From: Clostridiaceae bacterium
GTDB taxonomy: Bacteria > Bacillota > Clostridia > Oscillospirales > Acutalibacteraceae
Reading direction: 5' to 3'
DNA length: 17,084 bases
Assembly: GCA_016292705.1 (NCBI GenBank)
Contig: JAEDHZ010000008.1
Coordinates: 1 to 17,084, forward strand
The stretch's first letter is position 1. Every line of letters begins with the position of its first letter. Made by a program: the position numbers and the translations under genes. Shown here in pieces: positions 6,627-14,770 of the stretch. Below the pieces are notes generated by a model. The model was not told where the DNA came from and did not search any database. It worked only from the letters and a program-made list of their open reading frames with translations.

Positions 6627-7925
6627 TCAGGCTGAAAAAATTTTGCGCAATTCACCGGCAAGATAAAAAGAACCGGCAATAACAAACACGGAATCCGGGT
6701 TCAGGAGTGCGCTCGCTTTTTGAAAAGCTTTTTTTGTGTCTCGCTCAAAATGAACGCTTTTGCAATGCCTTTTTGCATACTCTGAAAGAACGGCCGGGTC
6801 TTCGCCGCGGTGCTCATCGCAAATTGTGAAAACAATGTTTTCGCAACGGGGCGCAAGGATGTCAATCGCCGTCCGATAATCCTTGTCCTTCATATATGCG
6901 GCAAGCAGGGTGACGCTCTTTCCGGCAAAATGTCGGTCGATAAATCCGCAAAGTGTTTTTGTTGCTCCCTCGTTGTGACCGCCGTCAATGATTGTCAGCG
7001 GATTTGTGCAGACAATTTCCGTCCTTGCGGGAAGAAAAGCCCTTTCCATTCCTTTGCATACGGCGTCATCCGTTATTTCATATCCGAGTGAACGGAGAAT
7101 GTTGACGGTTTCAATAACACAGGCGGCGTTTGCAAGCTGATGCTCGCCGGGTAGCCGAAGTGAAAATGAAAGCCTGCCGTATTCAATCTCTGTTTTAAAA
7201 ATGCTCTCGCTGATAATCCGAACTTTGTTCATGGAAGGAAAAACAATGTTGCAGCCATGCTTTTCGCTCATCTGCCGGAGGATATCACAGACGCTTTTTT
7301 GCTGAGGGCAGAAGTTGAAACCGCTGCTTTCGGCCGGAAAAGAAACAACTGTGCTGCCTTCTTTGATTGCTCCTGCCTTGTGTTCGGCAATTTTCTCTGC
7401 CGTATCTCCGAGAATCTCTGTGTGGTCGAGAGAAATTGAAGTGAAAACCGTGACCAACGGCGGTGGGATAACATTTGTGCTGTCATCTCTTCCGCCGATT
7501 CCGGCCTCAAGAACAACAAAGTCGCAACCCTGTTCGCAGAAATGAACAAGGGCAACGGCAAGAATGAACTCAAAGAATGTCGGTTGAAGCTGCTGCGGCA
7601 GATCTTCGCTTTTTTTTCTGACTGTTTCGGTCAGACGGCAGAAGTCTGCTTCGGAAATGTTTTTTGAGTTAATCTGGATGCGCTCGCAAAAGCTTTCAAC
7701 AAAAGGCGAGGTGAAAAGCCCGGTTTTGAAGCCTGCTTCTTTCAGACACGAGGCGGTCATTGTTGAAACCGAGCCTTTTCCGTTTGTTCCGAGAACATGA
7801 ATAAACCGCAGGTTTTTCTGCGGCTCAGAGAGGGCAAAAAGCAACGCACTTATCCGTTCAAGCGAGTTGCTTTTTGCAAACTTTTTTCTTGAATAAACAT
7901 AGTTTAACGCTTCGTTAAAGGTCAT
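6627..7925 (-). CDS. folC: Folylpolyglutamate synthase / dihydrofolate synthase
   Basis: A 432-residue Mur-ligase-family enzyme of normal length that ligates glutamate to dihydropteroate and/or to folates using ATP. Features are the P-loop GTNGKGS (46-52), the TSPFVESFCERIQIN substrate loop (72-86), VLEAGIGGRDDSTNVI (138-153), the metal/ATP segment SISLDHTEILGDT (163-175) with KAGAIK (183-188), and the C-terminal-domain motif IDGGHNEGA (about 315-323). The start ATG overlaps the stop of the upstream zinc-ribbon gene (ATGA), so translation is coupled. It is cytoplasmic. Whether both synthase activities are present cannot be read from sequence. Confidence 0.93.
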   Translation of the reverse strand: MTFNEALNYVYSRKKFAKSNSLERISALLFALSEPQKNLRFIHVLGTNGKGSVSTMTASCLKEAGFKTGLFTSPFVESFCERIQINSKNISEADFCRLTETVRKKSEDLPQQLQPTFFEFILAVALVHFCEQGCDFVVLEAGIGGRDDSTNVIPPPLVTVFTSISLDHTEILGDTAEKIAEHKAGAIKEGSTVVSFPAESSGFNFCPQQKSVCDILRQMSEKHGCNIVFPSMNKVRIISESIFKTEIEYGRLSFSLRLPGEHQLANAACVIETVNILRSLGYEITDDAVCKGMERAFLPARTEIVCTNPLTIIDGGHNEGATKTLCGFIDRHFAGKSVTLLAAYMKDKDYRTAIDILAPRCENIVFTICDEHRGEDPAVLSEYAKRHCKSVHFERDTKKAFQKASALLNPDSVFVIAGSFYLAGELRKIFSA

Positions 7926-8317
7926 CTGAACACTTCCGTCGGAGTGGTTTTCTTTGTACTTCCGTTCTTCCCCGCCGTCGGGTTGATTGTTTCCGTAATG
8001 CTTCCGGACGGTGTTGAAACGCAGGTGTTATCTTTTGCGGCGTTTTGTGCTCCTGAACAAAAGAGCAGAAAGGCGGTTATAACTGCGCAAATGATGAAGA
8101 ATATGAGCGACGCAACAAGGCAACCGGTGCCCTTTGAGCCTGTTCGCTCTTTCGGTCTGCGGCCTGAACGGGAAACAGTGCGGCTGAAAGACGGGGGAAC
8201 GGGCGGAAGCATTGCGGAAAGTTTGTCTGTTTCCGTTTCGGGTTCCACAGAGTTTCCGCAACCGGAACAAAAGACTGCGTTGTCAGGCAAAGCTTTGCCG
8301 CATTTCGGACAATTCAT
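7922..8317 (-). CDS. Small zinc-ribbon membrane protein of unknown function
   Basis: A 131-residue protein with an N-terminal zinc ribbon: CPKC at C3/C6 and CSGC at C17/C20. It continues with an acidic then Pro/Ser/Arg-rich linker (about 24-65), one strongly hydrophobic segment (about 66-87) and a Ser/Thr-rich tail (to 131). The layout suggests a single-pass protein with a cytosolic zinc ribbon and an exposed tail. Such zinc_ribbon_2-type proteins are common in Clostridia and mostly uncharacterised. It lies 36 bases after the metallophosphoesterase and overlaps folC by 4 bases, so it is the middle gene of an operon. AGGGGA lies about 10 nt before the ATG. Its function is not recognisable, and membership beside folC may simply be co-transcription. 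Confidence 0.8.
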   Translation of the reverse strand: MNCPKCGKALPDNAVFCSGCGNSVEPETETDKLSAMLPPVPPSFSRTVSRSGRRPKERTGSKGTGCLVASLIFFIICAVITAFLLFCSGAQNAAKDNTCVSTPSGSITETINPTAGKNGSTKKTTPTEVFR

Positions 8318-8353
8318 TTTCCTCTTTCCCCTGTCTTTCAGCGAGAATAAATT

Positions 8354-9730
8354 TTATTTGTTGTTGATTCTGTAGTTTGCGTATGCAAGGAACTGACCGC
8401 CGACAAAGTCGCAGGCTGTAACGATTATGTATGACGGATATGCCGTGATGAAAAGACCTTCGCTCATTGTGCCTGAGTTTGAGGTGAGCTTCGGCTGGAG
8501 CGGACCGGTTGTTCTCGGTGCGGCGCAGCTTGAAACATGAACCATTGTTGCCGTTGTGCCGTCATAATCGGTGATATTGAGTCTGGCGTTGTAGCTTTGC
8601 ATATCATAGGTGAAGTGGGAGTGGCCGTTGAAGAAAGTTACATTTTTATATTCCTCAAGGAGACTCCTGAAACGCTTTTCGTCCTTGTTTCCGGTGCGAT
8701 AGGGGAGGTTATATGACTCGCCGTAGTCATTGATGAGGTTGCCCTCACCCATTTCGGGTTCACCGTCAGGAGCATTGAGGAAGGTGTGGAAAAAGAGATA
8801 TACCCTTTCGTTCTTGTGCGCTTCAAACTGCTCTTCAAGCCAATTGAGCTGCTTGTCGGTAACAAGCTGTACCCCCGGTGCATAAACGCCGGAAATCTGC
8901 GAGAAGAAGATGAAAACATCGCCGTGGCTTTCTTCTCCTCTGAAAACAAAGTCATAGCCGTTATCGGCAACAGCAAGGACACCCTCGCGTTTGTTCTCGC
9001 CGTAAACGCCTTTGTTGAGATATTTCTGCCACATTTTTGTGTTGAGCTTGTTTCCGCAATCGTGATTTCCGCGGCAGGTGAAGACCGGAAAGTCATGTTC
9101 TGCGGAATACATGCTGACCTTTTTGAAAGAGCTTGTTTCGCCCGCAAAGGAAAGGTCGCCGCTCATTCCGACCATTGAAACGCCGAGACTGTCAAGAAAG
9201 TTGAGTGCTCTCGGGAAAGATGTGTCGGACTTGTCCTTTATGCCGTCAAAGTATCTTCCGAAGTGGATGTCGCTGAGGGCACCGAAAGAATAGATTTCTC
9301 CGTCATAGGTGCTGATTTTTTCTGCCGGAACTGCGTCCTTGTCAAGCAGTTCATCGCCGTAATAAAGCAAAACGGTTTCTGCTCCTTCGGGAATTGCAAG
9401 AAATTCGCTGAGAGTTTCGCTACCCTGACCGTTCTCAACCGTGATTTTTGCAAAGCGTGAATAGGGAACTTCTGCACCGCTTGCGGTTTTTGCGGTCAGT
9501 TTTTCTCCGTCTGCCGTTCCCCAAAAAACGCTGTATTCACCGTCATAATTTGAGGTGACGGAAACGGTTGAGCCGGCGCAGCCGGGGTCGCTGTCATTGA
9601 AAGCAATTGCTGAATCGGCAACAATTCCGCCGTCCGGTTTTGCGGGAGCTGCCGGTGCGGCAATGATGCCCCACGACATCAGCAGGGCAGTGATCATTGC
9701 AATGAGTTTTTTCAAAGTTGAAGATTCCAT
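8354..9730 (-). CDS. Secreted metallophosphoesterase (calcineurin-like)
   Basis: About 458 residues from the chosen start. The N-terminus is a signal peptide: MESSTLKK, a hydrophobic stretch to about residue 24, then AAPAAPA as a likely cleavage region. Residues about 45-145 look like a beta-rich accessory domain. The phosphoesterase domain has the five family blocks: LSDIHFG (D154, H156), SGDLSF (D192), GNHDC (N222, H223), FFHTF (H315) and NGHSHF (H370, H372), which bind two metals. Substrate is unknown; it should act outside the membrane on a phosphate ester or nucleotide. An ATG 17 codons upstream is in frame, but the one used here (9730-9728) has AAAGGAGA about 10 nt upstream and gives a clean signal peptide. 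It is the first gene of the operon with the zinc-ribbon gene and folC. Confidence 0.87.
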   Translation of the reverse strand: MESSTLKKLIAMITALLMSWGIIAAPAAPAKPDGGIVADSAIAFNDSDPGCAGSTVSVTSNYDGEYSVFWGTADGEKLTAKTASGAEVPYSRFAKITVENGQGSETLSEFLAIPEGAETVLLYYGDELLDKDAVPAEKISTYDGEIYSFGALSDIHFGRYFDGIKDKSDTSFPRALNFLDSLGVSMVGMSGDLSFAGETSSFKKVSMYSAEHDFPVFTCRGNHDCGNKLNTKMWQKYLNKGVYGENKREGVLAVADNGYDFVFRGEESHGDVFIFFSQISGVYAPGVQLVTDKQLNWLEEQFEAHKNERVYLFFHTFLNAPDGEPEMGEGNLINDYGESYNLPYRTGNKDEKRFRSLLEEYKNVTFFNGHSHFTYDMQSYNARLNITDYDGTTATMVHVSSCAAPRTTGPLQPKLTSNSGTMSEGLFITAYPSYIIVTACDFVGGQFLAYANYRINNK

Positions 9731-9783
9731 TGATATAGTTCTCCTTTCGGTTTTTCGCACGCAGGTTGCGCTTTTATACATAT

Positions 9784-9812
9784 ATTCTATTCCTTGACTG
9801 TCCTTTTGTCAA
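9784..9812 (-). promoter_or_regulatory. Sigma-A promoter of the metallophosphoesterase operon
   Basis: On the minus strand -35 TTGACA (9812-9807) and -10 TAGAAT (9789-9784) have exactly 17 bases between them. The start would lie near 9777, about 47 bases before the ATG used. It is back-to-back with the ileS promoter about 60 bases away. Confidence 0.78.
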
Positions 9813-9872
9813 TAATTTTAACCTGATACATATATTGTTGAATTTTCTTGGTAATTTTCTTTAACTCTTTTC

Positions 9873-9901
9873 TTGCATTTGAATGACTTATATAGTATAA
9901 T
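9873..9901 (+). promoter_or_regulatory. Sigma-A promoter of ileS
   Basis: TTGCAT (9873-9878) and TATAAT (9896-9901) have a 17-base spacer. The start would be near 9908, giving a leader of about 90 nt before the ileS ATG. This leader has no T-box sequence. Confidence 0.8.
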
Positions 9902-9921
9902 GACTTGGTATGTATGTCTCT

Positions 9922-9967
9922 CCGGTTTGAAAACGGCGTTTTTTGCTCGATTCCGCCTTTTGACCGG
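9922..9967 (+). other. Imperfect hairpin in the ileS 5' leader
   Basis: Within the untranslated leader, CCGGT (9922-9926) pairs with ACCGG (9963-9967), AAAA (9930-9933) with TTTT (9958-9961) and GGCG (9935-9938) with CGCC (9954-9957), leaving a 15-nt loop that starts with TTTTTT. It ends 16 bases before the ribosome site. Its role is unknown. Confidence 0.4.
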
Positions 9968-9997
9968 GTGAAAATTTATGTTTGGAGGAAAGAAAAA

Positions 9998-12900
9998 ATG
10001 GCTGAAACCGAGAAAAGCAACAGCTTTATCCAAATGGAACATGATATTCTCAAGTTCTGGGAAGAAAACGATTGTTTCAACAAAAGAAAAGAAAAGAATG
10101 CAGGACACGAACGCTTCAAGTTCATTGACGGTCCGATAACCGCAAACAACCCGATGGGCATTCACCACGCATGGGGCAGGACGCTCAAGGATACATTTAT
10201 CAGGTATAAATACATGAACGGCTATGATTGCCGTTGCCAGAACGGTTTTGACTCGCAGGGCCTCTGGGTTGAGGTTGAGGTTGAAAAGGAGCTCGGCTTC
10301 AAAACCAAAAAGGATATCGAAAACTACGGCATGGACAAGTTCACCAAAAAGTGCGTTGACCGTGTCAAGCATTTTTCGGGAATTATTGCCGACCAGTCAA
10401 AGAGACTCGGTCAGTGGATGCAGTGGGATAACTCCTATTACACCAACACCGATATCAATATCGAGGGTATCTGGCACTTCCTCAAAAAGTGCGATGAAAG
10501 CGGATGGATTCAGCGTGAATATAAGCCGATGCCGTGGTGTCCCCGTTGCGGAACTTCACTTTCCGAACATGAGATGACCGGTTCATACAAGAACATTACC
10601 CACAATTCGGTTTTCTTCAAGCTTCCCGTCAAGGAACTCGGCTCAAAAATCATTGTTTGGACAACAACTCCGTGGACGCTTTCCTCGAATGTTGCCCTTG
10701 CGGTCAATCCGGAAATTGATTATGTTGAAGTCAGAGTAAAGAGCGATGAACAGACCATTATCCTTGCAAAGAACGCAATCAAGTATCTCGGAGAGGATAA
10801 GCTTGAGGTTATCAGAGCGTTCAAGGGCGAAGAACTTGTTGGACTTCACTTTGAAACCTGCTTCCCGGAGTTTGACGCACAGAAGAATATCGACCACAAA
10901 ATCGTTGCCTGGGAAGATGTTGACGCAGAAGAGGGAACAGGCGTTGTTCATATCGCTCCCGGCTGCGGAATTGAGGATAACGAGCTCGGAAAGAGAATAG
11001 GCCTTCCCGAGGTTATGCCCGTTGACGATATGGGAATGTTCCTTCCGGGCTTCGGATTCATGACCGGAAAGGACAGCGCAAAGATTGCCCCTGAAGTTTT
11101 TGAGGAGCTTGAAAAAAGGAACAAGCTATATAAAGTGATGCCCATTGAACACAGCTACCCGGTTTGTTGGCGTTGCAAGAGCGAGGTTATCTTCCGCCTT
11201 GTTCCGGCGTGGTACATCAGAACCGCTGAACTCAAGCCGAGACTCATCAGAGCCGCAGAGTCCGTCAAGTGGGAGCCTGAATCAAACGGAAAAAGAATGG
11301 TTGACTGGCTCAACAACATGGGCGATTGGAATATTTCAAGAAAGCGCTATTACGGAATGCCGCTTCCGTTCTATGTCTGCGAAAAATGCGGAAAGGTTCA
11401 TGTTGTCGGAAGCAAAAAGGAGCTGCGTGAACTTGCCGTTGACCCGGCAAAAGTTGACGCCCTTCCGGAGCTTCACCGCCCCTGGATTGATGAGGTTGAA
11501 ATCAAATGTCCGACCTGCGGCGAAAGCGTAAAGCGTGTTTCGGAAATCGGCGATGTTTGGCTTGATGCAGGTATCGTTCCGTTTTCAACCACCGGCTACT
11601 TCACCGATAAGGAAGAATGGAAAAAGAACTATCCGGCAGACTGGATCGTTGAAATGCGTGAGCAGGTTCGTCTCTGGTTCTATTCAATGCTATTCATGAG
11701 TACCGTTCTTGAGGACAGAGCACCGTATAAGCGTGTTCTCTGCCACAGCAGCGTTGTTGCTGAAGACGGCTCAAAGTTCTCCAAAACCGGCTTCATGATC
11801 CGCTTTGACGAGGCTGCGGAAAAAATCGGCGCCGATACTGTCAGATATATGTATGCCGGCGCACCCGTTGCGAACGATGTCCGCTTCGGATTCAACCTCG
11901 GAGACGAGGCCAGAAGAAAGCTCCTTTCGTTCTGGAATACCTACACTTTCTTTGAAACCTACGCAAGAATTGACAAGCCGAACTTTGAGGGATATACTCC
12001 CGACAAGAGCGCAATGACCGTTACCGACCGCTGGCTTGTTACAAGAACGAACGAGTTCATCAGAAAAACCACAGCTCAGATGGACGACTTCAAGGCATAC
12101 AATGTCATCAAGGAATTTGAAGTTTTTGTTGATGATATCTCCAACTGGTACATCAGAACCAACCGCCGCCGTTTCTGGAAAACCGGCGATGAAAAGGACA
12201 AAACCCTTGCATATTGGGTATTGTTCAACGCAATCAACACCTGCGTAAAAGTTATGGCTCCGATTATTCCGTTCATGACGGAGGAAATCTGGCAGAACCT
12301 TACCCGCCGTGTTCTTCCGTCGAGCGAGCTTTCCGTTCACCTTTCCGATTGGCCGAAAGAAATTGAAGGCTTTGAGGACGACGGAATCCTTTCGCAGACC
12401 GCAGACGCAAGAGAGGTCATCGCCGTTGCAATGAGACTGCGCAACGAGCATCAGATCAAGGTTCGTCAACCGCTTTCAACTCTCTATATCTCCTGCGATG
12501 ATGAGGAAGCACAAAAGATCAGGACTTTTGAAAAGAATATTCTTGACGAACTCAACATCAAAAAGCTTGTCCATGTTTCGGATAACTCTGTTCTTGAGGA
12601 CAACTTCCTTGCTGTGAATTTCCGTGCCGCCGGTGCGGTTCTCAAGCAGAATGTCAACAAAATGAAGCAGGCTCTTGAGGTTGCTTCTGCCGAGGAAATG
12701 GCTGACTACACCGCAAAGGCAAAGAACGGCGAAAAGGTTCTTGTCAAGGGCTTTGACGAAGCGTACGATCCCTCAATCTTTACCGTTATGACAAAGACAA
12801 AGCAGGGAATTGTTTCCGCTGAATGTCAGAACAAGACCGTTGTTGCCCTTGATGTCAACCTCACCGAAGACCTCATCAAGGAGGGTACGGTCAGAGATGT

Positions 12901-13138
12901 TGTCCGTCAGTGTCAGCTGCTTCGTAAAGAGGCGGGCTATGAGGTTGAACAGCGAGTTGTTCTTTCAATCTCCGCTGAAAGCGATTTTGTTCTCAGCGCA
13001 CTCAAGGAAAACGCAGAGCACATGAAGAACGAGCTTCTTGCGGACGATATCGTTTTCGGTTCATCAATTGAAAGCGACCTTGAAAAGACCTTTGAGGCCG
13101 GCGAGGACAAAGTCACAGCCGCAGTGAGAAAGGCATAA
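9998..13138 (+). CDS. ileS: Isoleucyl-tRNA synthetase, type 2-like, with GXHH signature
   Basis: A 1046-residue class I synthetase that charges tRNA-Ile with isoleucine. The start is ATG 9998, with TTTGGAGG 9 nt upstream; an in-frame codon 31 residues earlier lies at the transcription start and is unlikely. The HIGH signature position holds GIHH (54-57, in NPMGIHHAWGRTLKD), and the KMSKS position holds KFSKT (593-597). The editing domain appears intact: WTTTPWTLSSN (221-231), and GTGVVHIAPG (313-322) with H318 and D327 at the usual catalytic positions. Cysteine pairs CPRC (181-184), CEKC (461-464) and CPTC (504-507) suggest zinc sites. It is the first gene of an operon with proS. Base composition resembles its neighbours, so I see no sign of recent transfer. 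No other ileS is visible here, so it could be the only copy or an extra one. Confidence 0.9.
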   Translation: MAETEKSNSFIQMEHDILKFWEENDCFNKRKEKNAGHERFKFIDGPITANNPMGIHHAWGRTLKDTFIRYKYMNGYDCRCQNGFDSQGLWVEVEVEKELGFKTKKDIENYGMDKFTKKCVDRVKHFSGIIADQSKRLGQWMQWDNSYYTNTDINIEGIWHFLKKCDESGWIQREYKPMPWCPRCGTSLSEHEMTGSYKNITHNSVFFKLPVKELGSKIIVWTTTPWTLSSNVALAVNPEIDYVEVRVKSDEQTIILAKNAIKYLGEDKLEVIRAFKGEELVGLHFETCFPEFDAQKNIDHKIVAWEDVDAEEGTGVVHIAPGCGIEDNELGKRIGLPEVMPVDDMGMFLPGFGFMTGKDSAKIAPEVFEELEKRNKLYKVMPIEHSYPVCWRCKSEVIFRLVPAWYIRTAELKPRLIRAAESVKWEPESNGKRMVDWLNNMGDWNISRKRYYGMPLPFYVCEKCGKVHVVGSKKELRELAVDPAKVDALPELHRPWIDEVEIKCPTCGESVKRVSEIGDVWLDAGIVPFSTTGYFTDKEEWKKNYPADWIVEMREQVRLWFYSMLFMSTVLEDRAPYKRVLCHSSVVAEDGSKFSKTGFMIRFDEAAEKIGADTVRYMYAGAPVANDVRFGFNLGDEARRKLLSFWNTYTFFETYARIDKPNFEGYTPDKSAMTVTDRWLVTRTNEFIRKTTAQMDDFKAYNVIKEFEVFVDDISNWYIRTNRRRFWKTGDEKDKTLAYWVLFNAINTCVKVMAPIIPFMTEEIWQNLTRRVLPSSELSVHLSDWPKEIEGFEDDGILSQTADAREVIAVAMRLRNEHQIKVRQPLSTLYISCDDEEAQKIRTFEKNILDELNIKKLVHVSDNSVLEDNFLAVNFRAAGAVLKQNVNKMKQALEVASAEEMADYTAKAKNGEKVLVKGFDEAYDPSIFTVMTKTKQGIVSAECQNKTVVALDVNLTEDLIKEGTVRDVVRQCQLLRKEAGYEVEQRVVLSISAESDFVLSALKENAEHMKNELLADDIVFGSSIESDLEKTFEAGEDKVTAAVRKA

Positions 13139-13160
13139 TCAATCAACAAGCAACAAAACG

Positions 13161-13184
13161 GCGGCTGTCCGGCCGGACAGCCGC
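13161..13184 (+). repeat. Perfect 24-bp palindrome between ileS and proS
   Basis: The arms GCGGCTGTCC and GGACAGCCGC flank a GGCC loop (itself self-complementary), forming a 10-bp hairpin 22 bases after the ileS stop. TGTGAATAATTAC follows, with no U-tract, so termination would be inefficient. It is probably an mRNA-stabilising or processing hairpin within the ileS-proS transcript. Confidence 0.85.
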
Positions 13185-13215
13185 TGTGAATAATTACAGA
13201 AAGGATCTGCACCTT

Positions 13216-14658
13216 ATGGCACAGCAGAAAAAAATGGTTGAGGACATCACCTCAATGGAAGAAGATTTTGCCAAATGGTATACCGATATCGTCAAAAAGG
13301 CAGAGCTTATTGAATATACAAGTGTAAAGGGCTGCATGGTAATCCGTCCCTACGGCTACGCAATCTGGGAAAACATTCAGCGCATTCTTGACGGAATGTT
13401 CAAGGATACCGGACACGAGAATGTCAGTATGCCGATGTTTATTCCCGAAAGTCTCCTCCAAAAGGAGAAGGATCATGTGGAAGGCTTTGCCCCGGAGGTT
13501 GCATGGGTAACACACGGCGGAAGCGAAAAGCTTGAGGAAAGGCTTTGCGTCCGTCCGACTTCGGAAACTCTGTTCTGCGAGCATTACGCAAACATTGTTC
13601 ATTCATACCGTGATCTGCCTAAACTTTATAACCAGTGGGTAAGCGTTGTACGCTGGGAAAAAACCACCCGTCCGTTCCTCAGAAGCCGTGAATTCCTTTG
13701 GCAGGAGGGACACACAATCCACGCAACGGCAGAAGAAGCAATTGCCGAAACTGAAAAGATGCTTAATGTCTACGCTGATTTCTGCGAAAAATATCTTGCA
13801 ATCCCCGTTGTCAAGGGCAAAAAGACGGAAAGCGACAAGTTCGCCGGTGCAGTTTCAACCTATGCGATTGAAGCACTCATGCACGACGGAAAGGCTCTCC
13901 AGGCAGGAACCTCTCACTATTTCGGCGACGGCTTTGCAAAGGCTTTTTCAATTCAGTATCAGAGCCGTGAAAACAAGCTTGAATATCCGCACCAGACATC
14001 ATGGGGCATGACCACAAGACTTATCGGCGCAATCATCATGACTCACGGTGACAACAACGGACTTGTCCTTCCGCCGGCTGTTGCTCCTGTTCAGGCGGTT
14101 ATTATTCCCGTTGCTCAGCACAAGGCGGGTGTCCTTGAAAAGGCAAGGGAGCTTGAAGCAAGACTCAAGGCTGCAAACATCAGAGTAAAGCTTGATGACA
14201 GTGATAACAGTCCCGGCTGGAAATATGCAGAATATGAGATGAAGGGCGTTCCCGTAAGAATCGAACTCGGACCTCGTGATATCGAAAACAATCAGTGCGT
14301 TCTTGTTACACGGCACAACAGGGAGAAAGCAATGGCTTCCCTTGATGAGCTTGAAACCTCAGTTGCTGAAAAACTCAGAGAGGTTCATGACGGACTTTAT
14401 AACTCTGCGCTTGAAAACCGTGAAAGAAGAACCTATGCCTGCACATCTCTTGAGGAGATTACAAAAACCCTTGAGGAAAAGGGTGACGGCTTTGTCAAAG
14501 CAATGTGGTGCGGCGACGAGGAGTGCGAGGACAAGGTCAAGGAAGTTACCGGAGTAGGCTCACGCTGCATTCCCCTTGAGCAGGAGCAGCTTGCCGATAC
14601 CTGCGTTTGCTGCGGCAAAAAGGCAAAGTATATGGTATACTGGGGAAAAGCATATTAA
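13216..14658 (+). CDS. proS: Prolyl-tRNA synthetase, archaeal/eukaryotic-like type
   Basis: A 480-residue class II synthetase that charges tRNA-Pro. The length and architecture fit the type without the bacterial insertion domain: a catalytic core with RPTSET (113-118), motif 2 RWEKTTRPFLRSREFLWQEGHT region (from 147), an anticodon-binding domain about 280-400 (VAPVQAVIIPV, then DNSPGWKYAEYEMKGVPVR and ELGPRD) and a C-terminal zinc-like domain (CGDEEC, CVCCGKK) ending in GKAY. The ATG at 13216 follows AGAAAGGA at about 10 nt; a GTG 10 codons upstream (13186) has no ribosome site. It lies 77 bases after ileS without an obvious promoter, so the two are probably co-transcribed, and it is followed by a terminator. 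Confidence 0.94.
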   Translation: MAQQKKMVEDITSMEEDFAKWYTDIVKKAELIEYTSVKGCMVIRPYGYAIWENIQRILDGMFKDTGHENVSMPMFIPESLLQKEKDHVEGFAPEVAWVTHGGSEKLEERLCVRPTSETLFCEHYANIVHSYRDLPKLYNQWVSVVRWEKTTRPFLRSREFLWQEGHTIHATAEEAIAETEKMLNVYADFCEKYLAIPVVKGKKTESDKFAGAVSTYAIEALMHDGKALQAGTSHYFGDGFAKAFSIQYQSRENKLEYPHQTSWGMTTRLIGAIIMTHGDNNGLVLPPAVAPVQAVIIPVAQHKAGVLEKARELEARLKAANIRVKLDDSDNSPGWKYAEYEMKGVPVRIELGPRDIENNQCVLVTRHNREKAMASLDELETSVAEKLREVHDGLYNSALENRERRTYACTSLEEITKTLEEKGDGFVKAMWCGDEECEDKVKEVTGVGSRCIPLEQEQLADTCVCCGKKAKYMVYWGKAY

Positions 14659-14733
14659 GGGACAGCTGAACAAATCACAGCATACGCTTTGATGCACATA
14701 TTACTTGCATCAGAGCTTCCTACAATAAACACA

Positions 14734-14770
14734 GGAGGGTCTGCGGTGTGCAGACCCCCTTATTTTATCT
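14734..14770 (+). terminator. Terminator after proS
   Basis: GGGTCTGC (14737-14744) pairs with GCAGACCC (14750-14757) around a 5-nt loop, followed by CCTTATTTTAT. The U-tract overlaps the stop of the convergent araC-family gene. On the opposite strand only a weak U-run follows, so it may also stop that gene, though less well. Confidence 0.82.

Noticed and set aside
9902..9997. Ile T-box upstream of ileS
   Set aside because: There is no GGGTGG-N-ACCGCG-type element or specifier stem in the roughly 90-nt leader.
9818..10372. 184-codon minus-strand frame overlapping the ileS start and promoter
   Set aside because: It is antisense to a strongly conserved synthetase N-terminus, lacks a ribosome site and has no recognisable domain.
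11771..12469. 232-codon minus-strand frame within ileS
   Set aside because: It is a shadow of ileS codon bias; the plus-strand frame is clearly the synthetase.
9998..13138. ileS as a recently transferred resistance gene (mupA-like)
   Set aside because: Codon use and composition look like the neighbours, there are no mobile-element remnants nearby, and it is co-directional with proS in an ordinary operon.
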